Below, in pieces: positions 36,727 through 45,269 of a DNA stretch of 64,000 nucleotides. The DNA is taken from NCBI GenBank assembly GCA_047971925.1, contig JBKEAC010000003.1:9374-73373 (forward strand), given 5' to 3'. The position numbers and the translations under genes are program-made. Positions within the stretch are counted from its first letter, which is position 1, and each line of letters begins with the position of its first letter. Source of the DNA: JBKEDC01 sp047971925. Lineage in GTDB: Bacteria > Bacteroidota > Bacteroidia > Bacteroidales > Prolixibacteraceae. Under the pieces are notes generated by a model. It was not told where the DNA came from. It did no database searches and saw only the letters and a program-made list of their open reading frames with translations.

Positions 36727-36882
36727 GCTTATGTTATATGTTTATTCGTTTTCTAAATTTCAATTCTTGCAAAGATAGTTAATATCAGTTAGCACACTGC
36801 TAAATCTATATTTTTTTTACCTAAATATATTTTTTAAACGGAATACATCGATTAATTATCTTCAACAATTGGCCTTTTCTAA

Positions 36883-36914
36883 TAAAAAAAGCCTCATCGA
36901 AATTCGATGAGGCT
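36883..36914 (-). terminator. Intrinsic terminator of the thrS-infC-rpmI-rplT operon
   Basis: 11-bp perfect arms (36891-36901 and 36903-36913), GC-rich, followed on the minus strand by TTTTTTTATT. About 30 nt past the rplT stop. Confidence 0.92.
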
Positions 36915-36944
36915 CCAATGTTTTATTTCACCCGAACTAAATAA

Positions 36945-37292
36945 CTATTTTTTTACTTTATCAACTATTGCTTTTAAAGCTTGAGGTTGATAAACTGCTA
37001 AATCGGCAAGAACCTTGCGGTTGATATCGATATTGTTTTTCTTCAACAAACCAATAAATTGCGAATAGCTAAGTCCTTCCAAACGAACTGCAGCATTGAT
37101 ACGCTGAATCCATAATGCTCGGAAATTTCGTTTTTTACTTTTACGGTCACGATAAGCATATTGCAAACCTTTTTCATAGGTGTTTTTTGCTACCGTCCAC
37201 ACGTTTTTACGTGCACCCCAGTTTCCTCTAGTTGCCTTGAGGATTCTTTTTCTACGTGCTCTCGAAGCGACGTGATTGACTGATCTTGGCAT
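36945..37292 (-). CDS. rplT: 50S ribosomal protein L20
   Basis: A 115-residue basic RNA-binding protein needed for early 50S assembly. It starts MPRSVNHVASRARRKRILKA and includes RKSKKRNFRALWIQRINAA and LSYSQFIGLLKKN. Last gene of the thrS-infC-rpmI-rplT operon, about 105 bp after rpmI. L20 often represses its own operon by binding the leader; I see no defined leader site here. Confidence 0.97.
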   Translation of the reverse strand: MPRSVNHVASRARRKRILKATRGNWGARKNVWTVAKNTYEKGLQYAYRDRKSKKRNFRALWIQRINAAVRLEGLSYSQFIGLLKKNNIDINRKVLADLAVYQPQALKAIVDKVKK

Positions 37293-37397
37293 AATCTTCT
37301 TTTTTAAGTGGATAGCGTCTTGCTTAAAGCAAGTTCTTTTGTGCTACTCCACCATTAAACAATAATTGTCTTAAAACTCTTCTAATCGAAAAGTAGC

Positions 37398-37595
37398 TTA
37401 CTTCATTGCAAGCAATTTTTTCACATTGCTTTCATCGGCTTTGTGCACCAATGTTGCATGTGTCAAATTACGTTTTTGCTTTGTTGTTTTCTTGGTCAAA
37501 ATGTGACTTTTGAAAGCATGCTTTCTTTTCAATTTCCCAGTACCTGTTAGTTTAAAACGTTTCTTGGCACCAGAATTGGTTTTCATTTTTGGCAT
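37398..37595 (-). CDS. rpmI: 50S ribosomal protein L35
   Basis: A 65-residue basic protein: MPKMKTNSGAKKRFKLTGTG at the start, then KHAFKSHILTKKTTKQKRNL. The normal operon partner between infC (25 bp upstream) and rplT. Confidence 0.97.
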   Translation of the reverse strand: MPKMKTNSGAKKRFKLTGTGKLKRKHAFKSHILTKKTTKQKRNLTHATLVHKADESNVKKLLAMK

Positions 37596-37620
37596 CTGTC
37601 CTAATTTTATTTTCGAAGAA

Positions 37621-38178
37621 CTACTTCTTCTTTTTAGGTGAAATAAACATTGTCATTCTTTTTCCTTCCAACTGAGGCATTTGTTCAACTTTTCCCCACT
37701 CTTCAAGTGCTTGCGCAAATTTAAGCAGTAAAATCTCTCCTTGCTCCTTAAATAGGATTGAACGTCCTTTAAAGAACACAAAAGCTTTCACTTTTGCACC
37801 TTCTTGAAGGAATTTCTCGGCGTGGCGAAGTTTAAACTGAAAATCATGTTCATCAGTTTGAGGACCGAACCTGATTTCCTTGATTACAACTTTCACAGCC
37901 TTAGCTTTAATTTCTTTTTGCTTTTTCTTTTGCTGATATAAAAACTTATTGTAATCAATAATCTTACACACAGGAGGATCTGCATTTGGAGAAATCTCTA
38001 CCAAATCCATCTCTTGTGCGACTGCCATTGCAAGAGCATCTTTCAAAGAATGAACTCCTTGATTTTCGATGTTGTCTCCTACTAGACGAACTTCTTTCGC
38101 ACGAATTTTTTCATTTAACTTATGCTGAGGCTCTGTTTCAACACGAGTGACTCTGCGCTTTGGCTTATTTACTGCGAT
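37621..38178 (-). CDS. infC: Translation initiation factor IF-3, probable ATC start
   Basis: Binds the 30S subunit and discriminates start codons and initiator tRNA. The N-domain block NEKIRAKEVRLVGDNIENQG and the C-domain MAVAQEMDLVEISPNADPPV, CKIIDYNKFLYQQKKKQKE, EIRFGPQTDEHD and EGKRMTMFISP are complete. The first ATG/GTG/TTG in this frame is a TTG after the NIENQGVHS segment, which would delete the conserved N-domain. Between the thrS stop (38193-38191) and that TTG the only credible initiator is ATC at 38178-38176, giving 185 residues, close to the family length. Non-canonical starts (AUU in E. coli) are known for infC and underlie its autoregulation. Confidence 0.88.
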   Translation of the reverse strand: MAVNKPKRRVTRVETEPQHKLNEKIRAKEVRLVGDNIENQGVHSLKDALAMAVAQEMDLVEISPNADPPVCKIIDYNKFLYQQKKKQKEIKAKAVKVVIKEIRFGPQTDEHDFQFKLRHAEKFLQEGAKVKAFVFFKGRSILFKEQGEILLLKFAQALEEWGKVEQMPQLEGKRMTMFISPKKKK

Positions 38179-38190
38179 AACTTTAACTTT

Positions 38191-40149
38191 TTAGTTATAA
38201 AATGCTGATAATTGTTCTTTAATCTCGTCATTTAAATGTTGTGCAAAACCCTCAATTGTCATTGTTCCCGCATCTCCTTCGCCTTGTTTACGCACTGAAA
38301 TTTCTCCTGATTCAGCTTCTTTCTCGCCTACAATTAGCAAATATGGTATACGTTTCAATTCATTATCTCGAATTTTACGACCTATTTTTTCATTACGATC
38401 ATCAACTTGGGTGCGAATATCGGAATTATTTAGAATATTTGAAACTTTTTCTGCATAATCATTAAATTTTTCGCTAATTGGTAACACTACACACTGTTCT
38501 GGTGTCAACCATAATGGAAATTTCCCTGCAGTGTGCTCTATGAGAACTGCCACAAAACGCTCCATTGAACCAAATGGCGCTCTATGTATCATTACTGGTC
38601 GATGTGGCTTATCATCTGCTCCAATGTATTTCAAATCAAAACGCTCTGGCAAATTATAATCCACTTGAATCGTACCTAGCTGCCAACTTCTGCCCAAAGC
38701 ATCTTTTACCATAAAGTCTAACTTCGGACCATAGAATGCCGCCTCGCCTAATTCTGTAATTGTGTTTAATCCTTTTTCCTCACACGCTTCAATAATTGCA
38801 GCTTCTGCCTTATCCCAATTTTCTGCCGATCCAATATATTTTTCTGGTTTATTTGGATCGCGAAGTGATATTTGTGCTGTATAATTATTGAGACCTAAAC
38901 TATTAAAAATAATAAACACAATATCAATCACTTTTTTAAACTCATCTTTCAATTGATCTGCACGACAAAACAAGTGTGCATCATCTTGCGTAAAGCCTCT
39001 CACCCTTGTTAATCCATGCAATTCCCCACTTTGTTCATAGCGATACACTGTGCCAAATTCAGCTAAACGAACAGGCAAATCTTTATATGAATGCGGCTTG
39101 CTTGCGAAAATCTCACAATGGTGAGGACAATTCATTGGTTTCAACATATATTCTTCACCCTCTTGTGGTGTTCGAATAGGTTGAAATGAATCAGCTCCAT
39201 ATTTCTGGAAATGTCCTGATGTTTTATAAAGCTCCACATTCCCTATGTGTGGGGTCATTACTTGTTTATAATCAAACTTGCGTTGCACTTTTTTTAAGAA
39301 ATCTTCTAACTGCAAACGCAATTGAGTACCTTTAGGCAACCACAATGGCAAGCCCATTCCAACTTTTGGCGAGAAAGTGAATAACTCCATTTCCTTACCA
39401 ATTTTACGATGATCTCTCTTTTTCGCCTCTTCTAAAAGCAATAAGTACTCATCGAGCATTTTTTGTTTTGGAAAAGTCACACCATAAACGCGAGTCAACA
39501 TCTTATTCTTTTCATTGCCTCGCCAATAAGCTCCTGCAATTGATGTCAACTTCACCGCCTTAATAAACGATGTGTTAGGTAAATGTGGACCTCTACACAA
39601 ATCGGTAAAGCCACCTTGATTATAGAGCGTAATTGTGCCATCTTCCAATTCACTAATCAGCTCTGTTTTATACTCATCATTCTTCTCTGCAAACATTTTA
39701 ACAGCCTCTGCCTTTGAAATGTCGCTTCTTACAATATTGTTGCTCAAGCGAGCTAACTCTATCATTTTCTTCTCAATCTGAGCAAGATCTTTTTCTGCTA
39801 ATTGAGTTTCATTGGGAAGCTCAATATCATAGTAGAATCCCGTTTCAACTGTTGGTCCAATGCCAAATTTTGTGCCCGGATATAGAAACTCAATAGCCTC
39901 AGCCATTAAGTGTGCCGAGGTGTGCCAAAATGTTTCTTGTCCTTCGCGATCATCCCACTTGTGCAATTTAATCTGAACATCATGTGTAATTCCTCTATTC
40001 AAATCCCACACCTGACCATCTACCGAAATAGCTAAAACTTCTTTTGCCAGCTGTCCACTTAGCGATTGTGCAATCTCGAAACCCGTTATTCCCGACTCAT
40101 ACTCACGAATGCTGCCATCAGGAAATGTAATATTTATCATACTACTCAA
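38191..40149 (-). CDS. thrS: Threonyl-tRNA synthetase
   Basis: Charges tRNA-Thr, with editing of mis-charged Ser. N-terminal TGS domain (1-62), editing domain with HTSAHLMAEAIEFLYPG and DLCRGPHLPNTSFIKA, class II catalytic core with MNCPHHCEIF (zinc Cys), FGTVYRYEQSGELHGLTRVR, HRAPFGSMERF, and the C-terminal anticodon-binding domain (LTPEQCVVLPIS onward). The length of 652 is typical. First gene of the operon; the 88-nt upstream region has no T-box. Confidence 0.97.
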   Translation of the reverse strand: MSSMINITFPDGSIREYESGITGFEIAQSLSGQLAKEVLAISVDGQVWDLNRGITHDVQIKLHKWDDREGQETFWHTSAHLMAEAIEFLYPGTKFGIGPTVETGFYYDIELPNETQLAEKDLAQIEKKMIELARLSNNIVRSDISKAEAVKMFAEKNDEYKTELISELEDGTITLYNQGGFTDLCRGPHLPNTSFIKAVKLTSIAGAYWRGNEKNKMLTRVYGVTFPKQKMLDEYLLLLEEAKKRDHRKIGKEMELFTFSPKVGMGLPLWLPKGTQLRLQLEDFLKKVQRKFDYKQVMTPHIGNVELYKTSGHFQKYGADSFQPIRTPQEGEEYMLKPMNCPHHCEIFASKPHSYKDLPVRLAEFGTVYRYEQSGELHGLTRVRGFTQDDAHLFCRADQLKDEFKKVIDIVFIIFNSLGLNNYTAQISLRDPNKPEKYIGSAENWDKAEAAIIEACEEKGLNTITELGEAAFYGPKLDFMVKDALGRSWQLGTIQVDYNLPERFDLKYIGADDKPHRPVMIHRAPFGSMERFVAVLIEHTAGKFPLWLTPEQCVVLPISEKFNDYAEKVSNILNNSDIRTQVDDRNEKIGRKIRDNELKRIPYLLIVGEKEAESGEISVRKQGEGDAGTMTIEGFAQHLNDEIKEQLSAFYN

Positions 40150-40202
40150 TGTTTTATTGTTTATAACTATACTTTATCTATAGTTCTTTGATTAATATTT
40201 TG

Positions 40203-40210
40203 CAAATATA
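40203..40210 (-). promoter_or_regulatory. -7 element for the thrS operon
   Basis: The minus strand reads TATATTTG, a match to TAnnTTTG, 53 nt upstream of the thrS ATG. Confidence 0.5.
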
Positions 40211-40237
40211 ATGATATCAATTAACCTACCAGCTTTT

Positions 40238-42187
40238 TTATGGTAAAAAAAAGTGCTGCTTTGAATCCATTGTTATAATTCCATCGCTCATGAGTGTGCG
40301 AAGAGTTTGCGAAAGTTCTTTATCGTCGACATTCAGTAGCTCCCTCAGCTTAAAATAATCTCTTCCCGACTCTTTGAGTAAATTTAAAATTTGAAAAGTT
40401 AATGCTTCCTGCTCTGCTCTATTGCTCTTATTTAAATTCTTCTTCTCTTTGCACACATCGCACTGCCCACAATCTTTTACCTTTAGCTCACCGAAATACT
40501 TTAATAATTGGACACTCCTACATTTTCCATCGGAATAGGCATAATTCAAGCATGCATCTATACGCCTTTCGTAGTTTTTCTTTAAATCATGATAATTTTC
40601 CTTACTTATTTTAATTCTCGATTTTTCAATTCGAGGCGATAAATACGTAATAAAAGGCATCTTCCTACGAGGAACATAATGCAACAGATTCATTGATGAC
40701 AAATACGTTAAATATTGTGTTACTTCTTTAACTGAAAGCTGTACTGCTTCTGTTTTAAACTCTTTTGAGCAAGCAATCTCTTCATTCACTTTTTCGGTTA
40801 ATTCTTTTTCATCAATTGGAACATAGCTTGAAAAAAATCCTCCTGCATACCTCAATAGTTCTCTAATAAAAATTTCTAATTTCTTATTCTGCGTGTTGAA
40901 ACCATATAAGGCATCTCTACTCACCTTAAAATGAAGTGTTGCTGGTTGTAACGATGAAAGAGAAAACTCCAACAAGCCTTCTCGTTGCAATATTTTTAAG
41001 CTTGCGAGCACTTTCTGGCTTTGAAATTTGAAAATTTTACAAAAATCATAGATATCGAAATTACGCTTTATCCCCTCTCCTGTTCCTATTGCTATTTGAA
41101 AGTAGCTTCCAAGTAGATCATATATTTGCTTCACGAAATCTAAATCGGGAAACTCCTCATCTATTTTACGCTGAAGTCTTGATTTATCTTGATTAGAGAT
41201 AATCAACAGTGCATATGCCTTTTTTCCATCACGCCCTGCTCTACCTGCTTCTTGAAAATAAGCCTCAAGTGAACTTGGAGGTGCAATGTGCATTACAAAG
41301 CGAACGTCCGACTTGTCAATTCCCATTCCAAAGGCATTAGTAGCCACAATGATTCGTGTGTTGCCTTTCATCCAATTTTCTTGTCGAATATTTCTTTCTT
41401 TCGGCGATAAACCTGCATGATAATAATCTGCAGATATGCCAGAAGAACATAGAACTTCGGCAATTAACTGCGTCTTTTCCCTACTTTGCGTGTAAACCAC
41501 TCCCGAACCCTCTATCTTTTTGATCGAATCAATTAAATAACCTTCTTTATTATCAACATTGCGAACCACATAGGTTAAGTTTTCTCGCTCAAAACTCTTT
41601 TGCAGCACATTAATTTCCTTAAACTGTAACTGACATTGAATATCAGCTACTACTTCGGGTGTAGCCGTTGCAGTGAGTGCCAAAACTGGAACTCGGGGCA
41701 ACAAGTCGCGCAGTTGTTTGATTCTCAAGTAAGATGGACGAAAATCATATCCCCATTGAGATATACAGTGCGCTTCATCAATTGCTATGAGGTTTACATG
41801 TAACTGCATTAATCGCTCTCTAAAATAAGCACTTGCCAAGCGCTCTGGCGAAAGATATAAAAACTTATAATCTCCCCATGCTGCAGAATTGAAAGCTTTT
41901 GTAACTTCTTTTCTATCCATTCCAGAATGAATGTGAAGGGCTTTTATTCCCTTACTTCCTAGATTTTCAACCTGGTCTTTCATGAGTGAAATCAACGGTG
42001 TTACTACAATGCAAATGCCTGGTTCCGACAAGCTAAAAACTTGAAATGTAATTGACTTACCTCCTCCTGTTGGCATTAGTCCTAGCGTATCTTTTCCTTT
42101 GGCTATTGATAGGATGATTTCTTCTTGAAGGCTTCTAAAGCTATTGTATCCCCAATATTTTTGAAGTATTTCTGTATATTTACTCAA
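40238..42187 (-). CDS. recQ: RecQ family ATP-dependent DNA helicase
   Basis: A 3'-5' helicase for recombination and fork repair. Walker A MPTGGGKS (38-45), DEAH box (137-140, LIAIDEAHCISQWGYDFRP), QEAGRAGRDG motif VI, and the RQC zinc site CLNYAYSDGKCRSVQLLKYF plus CGQCDVC. The C-terminus is a winged helix (YFKLRELLNVDDKELSQTLR) rather than an HRDC domain, so this is an HRDC-less form; Bacteroidota usually have several RecQ paralogues. It lies alone, upstream of a TATTTTTG promoter. Confidence 0.93.
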   Translation of the reverse strand: MSKYTEILQKYWGYNSFRSLQEEIILSIAKGKDTLGLMPTGGGKSITFQVFSLSEPGICIVVTPLISLMKDQVENLGSKGIKALHIHSGMDRKEVTKAFNSAAWGDYKFLYLSPERLASAYFRERLMQLHVNLIAIDEAHCISQWGYDFRPSYLRIKQLRDLLPRVPVLALTATATPEVVADIQCQLQFKEINVLQKSFERENLTYVVRNVDNKEGYLIDSIKKIEGSGVVYTQSREKTQLIAEVLCSSGISADYYHAGLSPKERNIRQENWMKGNTRIIVATNAFGMGIDKSDVRFVMHIAPPSSLEAYFQEAGRAGRDGKKAYALLIISNQDKSRLQRKIDEEFPDLDFVKQIYDLLGSYFQIAIGTGEGIKRNFDIYDFCKIFKFQSQKVLASLKILQREGLLEFSLSSLQPATLHFKVSRDALYGFNTQNKKLEIFIRELLRYAGGFFSSYVPIDEKELTEKVNEEIACSKEFKTEAVQLSVKEVTQYLTYLSSMNLLHYVPRRKMPFITYLSPRIEKSRIKISKENYHDLKKNYERRIDACLNYAYSDGKCRSVQLLKYFGELKVKDCGQCDVCKEKKNLNKSNRAEQEALTFQILNLLKESGRDYFKLRELLNVDDKELSQTLRTLMSDGIITMDSKQHFFLP

Positions 42188-42210
42188 GGCTCTTCTTTTT
42201 TTTGATAGTT

Positions 42211-42218
42211 CAAAAATA
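42211..42218 (-). promoter_or_regulatory. -7 element for recQ
   Basis: The minus strand reads TATTTTTG, matching TAnnTTTG, 23 nt upstream of the recQ ATG. Confidence 0.5.
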
Positions 42219-42269
42219 CAGTTTATAAATCTAAATATTTCAATTTAATGAAAATATTGTTTTTTTATT

Positions 42270-42866
42270 TTACCAGTTGGCGGAATTTAATCAGTGCATT
42301 TTTAATCCATTAACAAATAATTGAGCTTATAACAAACAAAAATCATAGCTAAAATGTAGCTTATCACATTAAATATGGAAGCTTAATCCACCTCATGAAA
42401 AAAAATATGACCCAATAAGCTTGCTTAATTTGCCTCATGAAAAAAAATATGACCCAATAAGTTTGCTTATTTTAACATATCAAAAAAAATATGACCCAAT
42501 AAGCTTGCTTAATTTGCCTCATGAAAAAAAATATGACCCAATAAGTTTGCTTATTTTAACACATCAAAAAAAATATCACCCAATAAGCTTGCTTAATTTG
42601 TCTCATGAAAAAAAATATGACCCAATAAGTTTGCTTATTTCACCTCCTGAAAAAAATATCACCCTATAAGTTCTTATAAAACTCTTGATTGAGAACGTAT
42701 ATAGTCCTTTGACCATGCCCTTTGATGGTGATTGAGTGGCAATCAGATTGTAGAACCCTATTGCACAAAGTGATTATGCTGAATGCATTCATTAAATACC
42801 GATGAAACGCGAATGTGCACAACACATTCTTCGTTAAAATCATGAATAATTAATTCCGCCAACATG
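42270..42866 (-). mobile_element. Interspersed element B (MITE-like), with internal 42-bp array
   Basis: Ends carry an exact 12-bp inverted repeat GTTGGCGGAATT (plus strand 42276-42287; minus strand 42863-42852). Plus-strand 42270-42287 reads TTACCAGTTGGCGGAATT. The inner left module (minus 42850-42673) and right flank (minus 42370-42270) match element A in the same order. There is no transposase gene and no clear target duplication. Confidence 0.8.
42378..42672 (-). repeat. 42-bp tandem array in element B, seven units
   Basis: Seven near-identical 42-nt units of alternating types, so there is also an 84-bp period: one type carries TTAATTTGCCTCATG, the other TTATTTTAACATATC. Every unit has an A-tract of up to eight followed by TATGACCCAATAAG or TATCACCCAATAAG. 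The array ends at the CTCAATCAAGAG segment shared by all copies. Confidence 0.92.
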
Positions 42867-43066
42867 TGTATATAATAAAATATAGATGCGCATATTTAAA
42901 TCAAGCCCAATACGCCCAAAAGCTAATGATATGTCGCCCCGAATGAGGCTTAGAACACAGGGTTTGATTTTCGCCAACATTTTAAATGGCGCAGCTAGGT
43001 GAGATTGCAATGGAAATCCCGACGGCAAGAGGCAGGGAATGGCAGGGAGGAATGCCGGCACCCCAA
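42867..43066 (-). repeat. Outer repeat module adjoining element B
   Basis: On the minus strand it starts GGGGTGCCGGCATTCCTCCC (43066 downward) and runs to the element B end. It matches copy D at 7545-7757 in several blocks, but lies outside the inverted-repeat boundary of element B. So the repeat has at least two modules that can occur together or apart. Confidence 0.65.
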
Positions 43067-43070
43067 AGGA

Positions 43071-43128
43071 TAAAAAAAACGTTTTGAAAGAAATGGTAAT
43101 TAATAAATCACTAATCTTTCAAAACGTT
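43071..43128 (-). terminator. Intrinsic terminator of the coiled-coil protein gene
   Basis: Perfect 14-bp stem AACGTTTTGAAAGA/TCTTTCAAAACGTT (43078-43091 and 43115-43128), 23-nt loop, followed on the minus strand by eight T. Confidence 0.75.
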
Positions 43129-43217
43129 CGGGTTTACGATTCTGAATTACCGCGCTATGAGCTTCTTAAGAAGTTTCTAGAGCGTGAATAATTCAGTTTT
43201 TAACTATTTGTCGCTAA

Positions 43218-44144
43218 TTATTTCACTTGAATAACAACAAATCTGGAAACTTTCCAAAAATCTTTTGGATTGTCGATACTCAAGAATAATACTTCGCCAT
43301 TTTTTTCTTCAAAATGGTATGAATTTTCAGGATGCTGAGTAATTAATTCTGCTTTCTTTGTGTGCAATGAAACTTGTGTTGCATCTCTCATGTCAACTTC
43401 CATGAAATAGCTTGAATCGAAATCGCTAGGCAATTCTTTTGACGCACCTAATCCTAAAATTCCACCTTGAGATGAAACTAGATTTTTTTCTTTCAATTCT
43501 TTAGCTGTTCCATAAGCCACATAGCCTAAGTGTAATTTGCGATCTGTTTCTTTTAGAATTTCACTTTGAGTAGCAATAGAATCAGATTGATTGTTCAATC
43601 TTTGATCCATTAACTCTACTTTTTGTTGAAAATCAGTCAATTTAAAATTCTGAACCGAAATAACTTGTTGCAAATCTAGCATGTCTTGATTTTGCTGTCT
43701 GATTGTTTCTTGCAGCGCAGCAATTCTTTTTTCATAAGCTGGAATTGCCTTTCCTGCTTTTTTAAGTTCTTTTTGGAGTTCAGCAATCTTCGCTTCACTT
43801 TCGTGTAGAATGCGGTCCATTTGCTTCACATCTTCCACAATTTGTTGACGAGGATCTTTGCCACCTTCCTGAGAATTAATCACTAGTTGACCTCTTTTTT
43901 CTTGAATGTACGTCAAGTTATACTGAATTTCATCAAAAATATCTTCCATCGTATTCATCACTGAATCTTGCTGATAATGTTCTGATATTAATTCATCATA
44001 CTCTTGCTGAATTTCTGTTTTTTGCTTGTCGGTTTTGAAGAATTTCACCGACACAATAGCTAGCAAGATAGCCAAAATAGCAATCAGAGCAATAGCTAAC
44101 CCTGAAAATGCTGGTGTTCCTGTTTTTTTATTTTTAACTTCCAT
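43218..44144 (-). CDS. Membrane-anchored coiled-coil protein, Bacteroidota family of unknown function
   Basis: 308 residues: a short cytoplasmic tail, one transmembrane helix (about 13-34), a long coiled coil (about 40-210, rich in heptad Leu/Ile/Gln/Glu), and a C-terminal beta-rich domain with TAKELKEKNLVSSQGGILGLG, HTKKAELITQHPENSYHF and DNPKDFWKVSRFVVIQVK. I recognise the C-terminal pattern from uncharacterised Bacteroidota proteins only. The topology puts the coiled coil in the periplasm, which suggests a structural or scaffold role (inference). A single gene with its own terminator. Confidence 0.7.
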   Translation of the reverse strand: MEVKNKKTGTPAFSGLAIALIAILAILLAIVSVKFFKTDKQKTEIQQEYDELISEHYQQDSVMNTMEDIFDEIQYNLTYIQEKRGQLVINSQEGGKDPRQQIVEDVKQMDRILHESEAKIAELQKELKKAGKAIPAYEKRIAALQETIRQQNQDMLDLQQVISVQNFKLTDFQQKVELMDQRLNNQSDSIATQSEILKETDRKLHLGYVAYGTAKELKEKNLVSSQGGILGLGASKELPSDFDSSYFMEVDMRDATQVSLHTKKAELITQHPENSYHFEEKNGEVLFLSIDNPKDFWKVSRFVVIQVK

Positions 44145-44192
44145 AACAACTAAATTTTAACGTGTTTTTAAATCTATTTTTTTTACTTTAAA

Positions 44193-45092
44193 TTAGCTTC
44201 CGATACTGATTATTAATATTCCGAGTAAAATTCCTAATAAATATACTGCCTTTCGTTTAATATTTTGTTCTTGAAACAATAGAGCTCCTACCACAAACGC
44301 AACCAACACACCTCCTCTTCGCAACGCTGAAACAATACTCACCATTGATTCTGGAATGCTTAGAGAATAAAAATAGGCATAATCGGCGAACAATAAAAAA
44401 ATGGCAATTAATGGAATACTCCATCTCCAGTAAAAAGTTGGTCGATCGGTTTTTTTCTTAAACCATCGGCAGAAAATCATTACGGGTAGCATTACAATCA
44501 TTTGATAAAACGAAAACCAAGCTTGCACTGCAACTCTATCTATTGTTTTCAATATGAATTTATCCCACAAACTACTCGATGCTCCTAGCACTGTTGCAGC
44601 TACAATACAATAAACCCACTTGTTCGTATTAAAGTTTATGCCTTCGAGTTTTCCTGCTGTTGATAATAAATAGAAAAAGCAAAAGGTAACAGCTACTCCA
44701 ATCCACTGAATTAAGCTTAATTGTTCGTGAAAAATAAAAATTGCCCCTATGAGTGTCCAAAGTGGACCTGTTGCACGAATTGGAGCTACAATTGTTATTG
44801 GAAGATTTCTTAGAGCAAAGAATGCAAACACCCAACTACTGACAACGATGATTGATTTTACAAAAATCTGTAGATGTTCAATGAAATTAATGTGTGGTAC
44901 ATAAATTTGAGCTTTGGAAAATACTTCTGGGAAAATGGGCGACAAAAGGATTATGGGCAGCGCAATTGCAGCCGCTGTAACAGTTGTTGAAAATAGAACA
45001 GGAAGCACGGCATTATCATTTAAAGACATTTTTTTTAGGACATCATAAATGCCTAGTAGAACGGCCGAAATTAATGCTAAACTAACCCACAT
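44193..45092 (-). CDS. EamA/DMT family transporter
   Basis: A 299-residue membrane protein with ten hydrophobic segments in two five-helix EamA repeats (first: LALISAVLLGIYDVLKK to FLLSTAGK; second: WVYCIVAATVLGASSSLWDK to LLGILLIISIG region). Drug/metabolite exporters of this family move amino acids, sugars or drugs; the substrate cannot be told. The N-terminal start MWVSLALISAVLLG sits at the first helix, as expected. Divergent from the DUF1599 gene. Confidence 0.85.
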   Translation of the reverse strand: MWVSLALISAVLLGIYDVLKKMSLNDNAVLPVLFSTTVTAAAIALPIILLSPIFPEVFSKAQIYVPHINFIEHLQIFVKSIIVVSSWVFAFFALRNLPITIVAPIRATGPLWTLIGAIFIFHEQLSLIQWIGVAVTFCFFYLLSTAGKLEGINFNTNKWVYCIVAATVLGASSSLWDKFILKTIDRVAVQAWFSFYQMIVMLPVMIFCRWFKKKTDRPTFYWRWSIPLIAIFLLFADYAYFYSLSIPESMVSIVSALRRGGVLVAFVVGALLFQEQNIKRKAVYLLGILLGILIISIGS

Positions 45093-45119
45093 ATTTGTTT
45101 TGTTTCTCTAAAATATATG

Positions 45120-45127
45120 CAAAAGTA
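45120..45127 (-). promoter_or_regulatory. -7 element for the EamA transporter gene
   Basis: The minus strand reads TACTTTTG, matching TAnnTTTG, 27 nt upstream of the ATG. Confidence 0.45.
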
Positions 45128-45269
45128 TATTTTATAACATAACTTCATGCTTTTGAAACATATTTCTTCAAAATTCTTACAAAAAATATCACACAATTGA
45201 TAATAAACTTGAATATTGTGCATTTATTAATTTATTTTGCAGAATGAAAATATTAGTACTTCTGTAAAA

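Larger units (their letters stand above)
42188..43217. other. 1.0 kb gene-free region with element B
   Basis: Holds the recQ promoter, the interspersed element B with its 42-bp array, the outer repeat module, and the terminator of the coiled-coil gene. Open frames across the array are a consequence of its 42-bp (14-codon) period. Nothing else is supported. Confidence 0.7.

Noticed and set aside
40150..40237. T-box or other riboswitch before thrS
   Set aside because: The leader is about 50-90 nt, AT-rich and lacks a T-box core, specifier loop or antiterminator. Regions before metA and ribD were also checked for SAM and FMN riboswitches without success.
42378..42672. Possible CRISPR array
   Set aside because: Units are contiguous 42-bp repeats without unique spacers and no cas genes occur in the window.
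43093..43191. 32-codon plus-strand ORF (MVINKSLIFQNVRVYDSELP...)
   Set aside because: It overlaps the terminator of the minus-strand gene, is short, and has no recognisable family or promoter.
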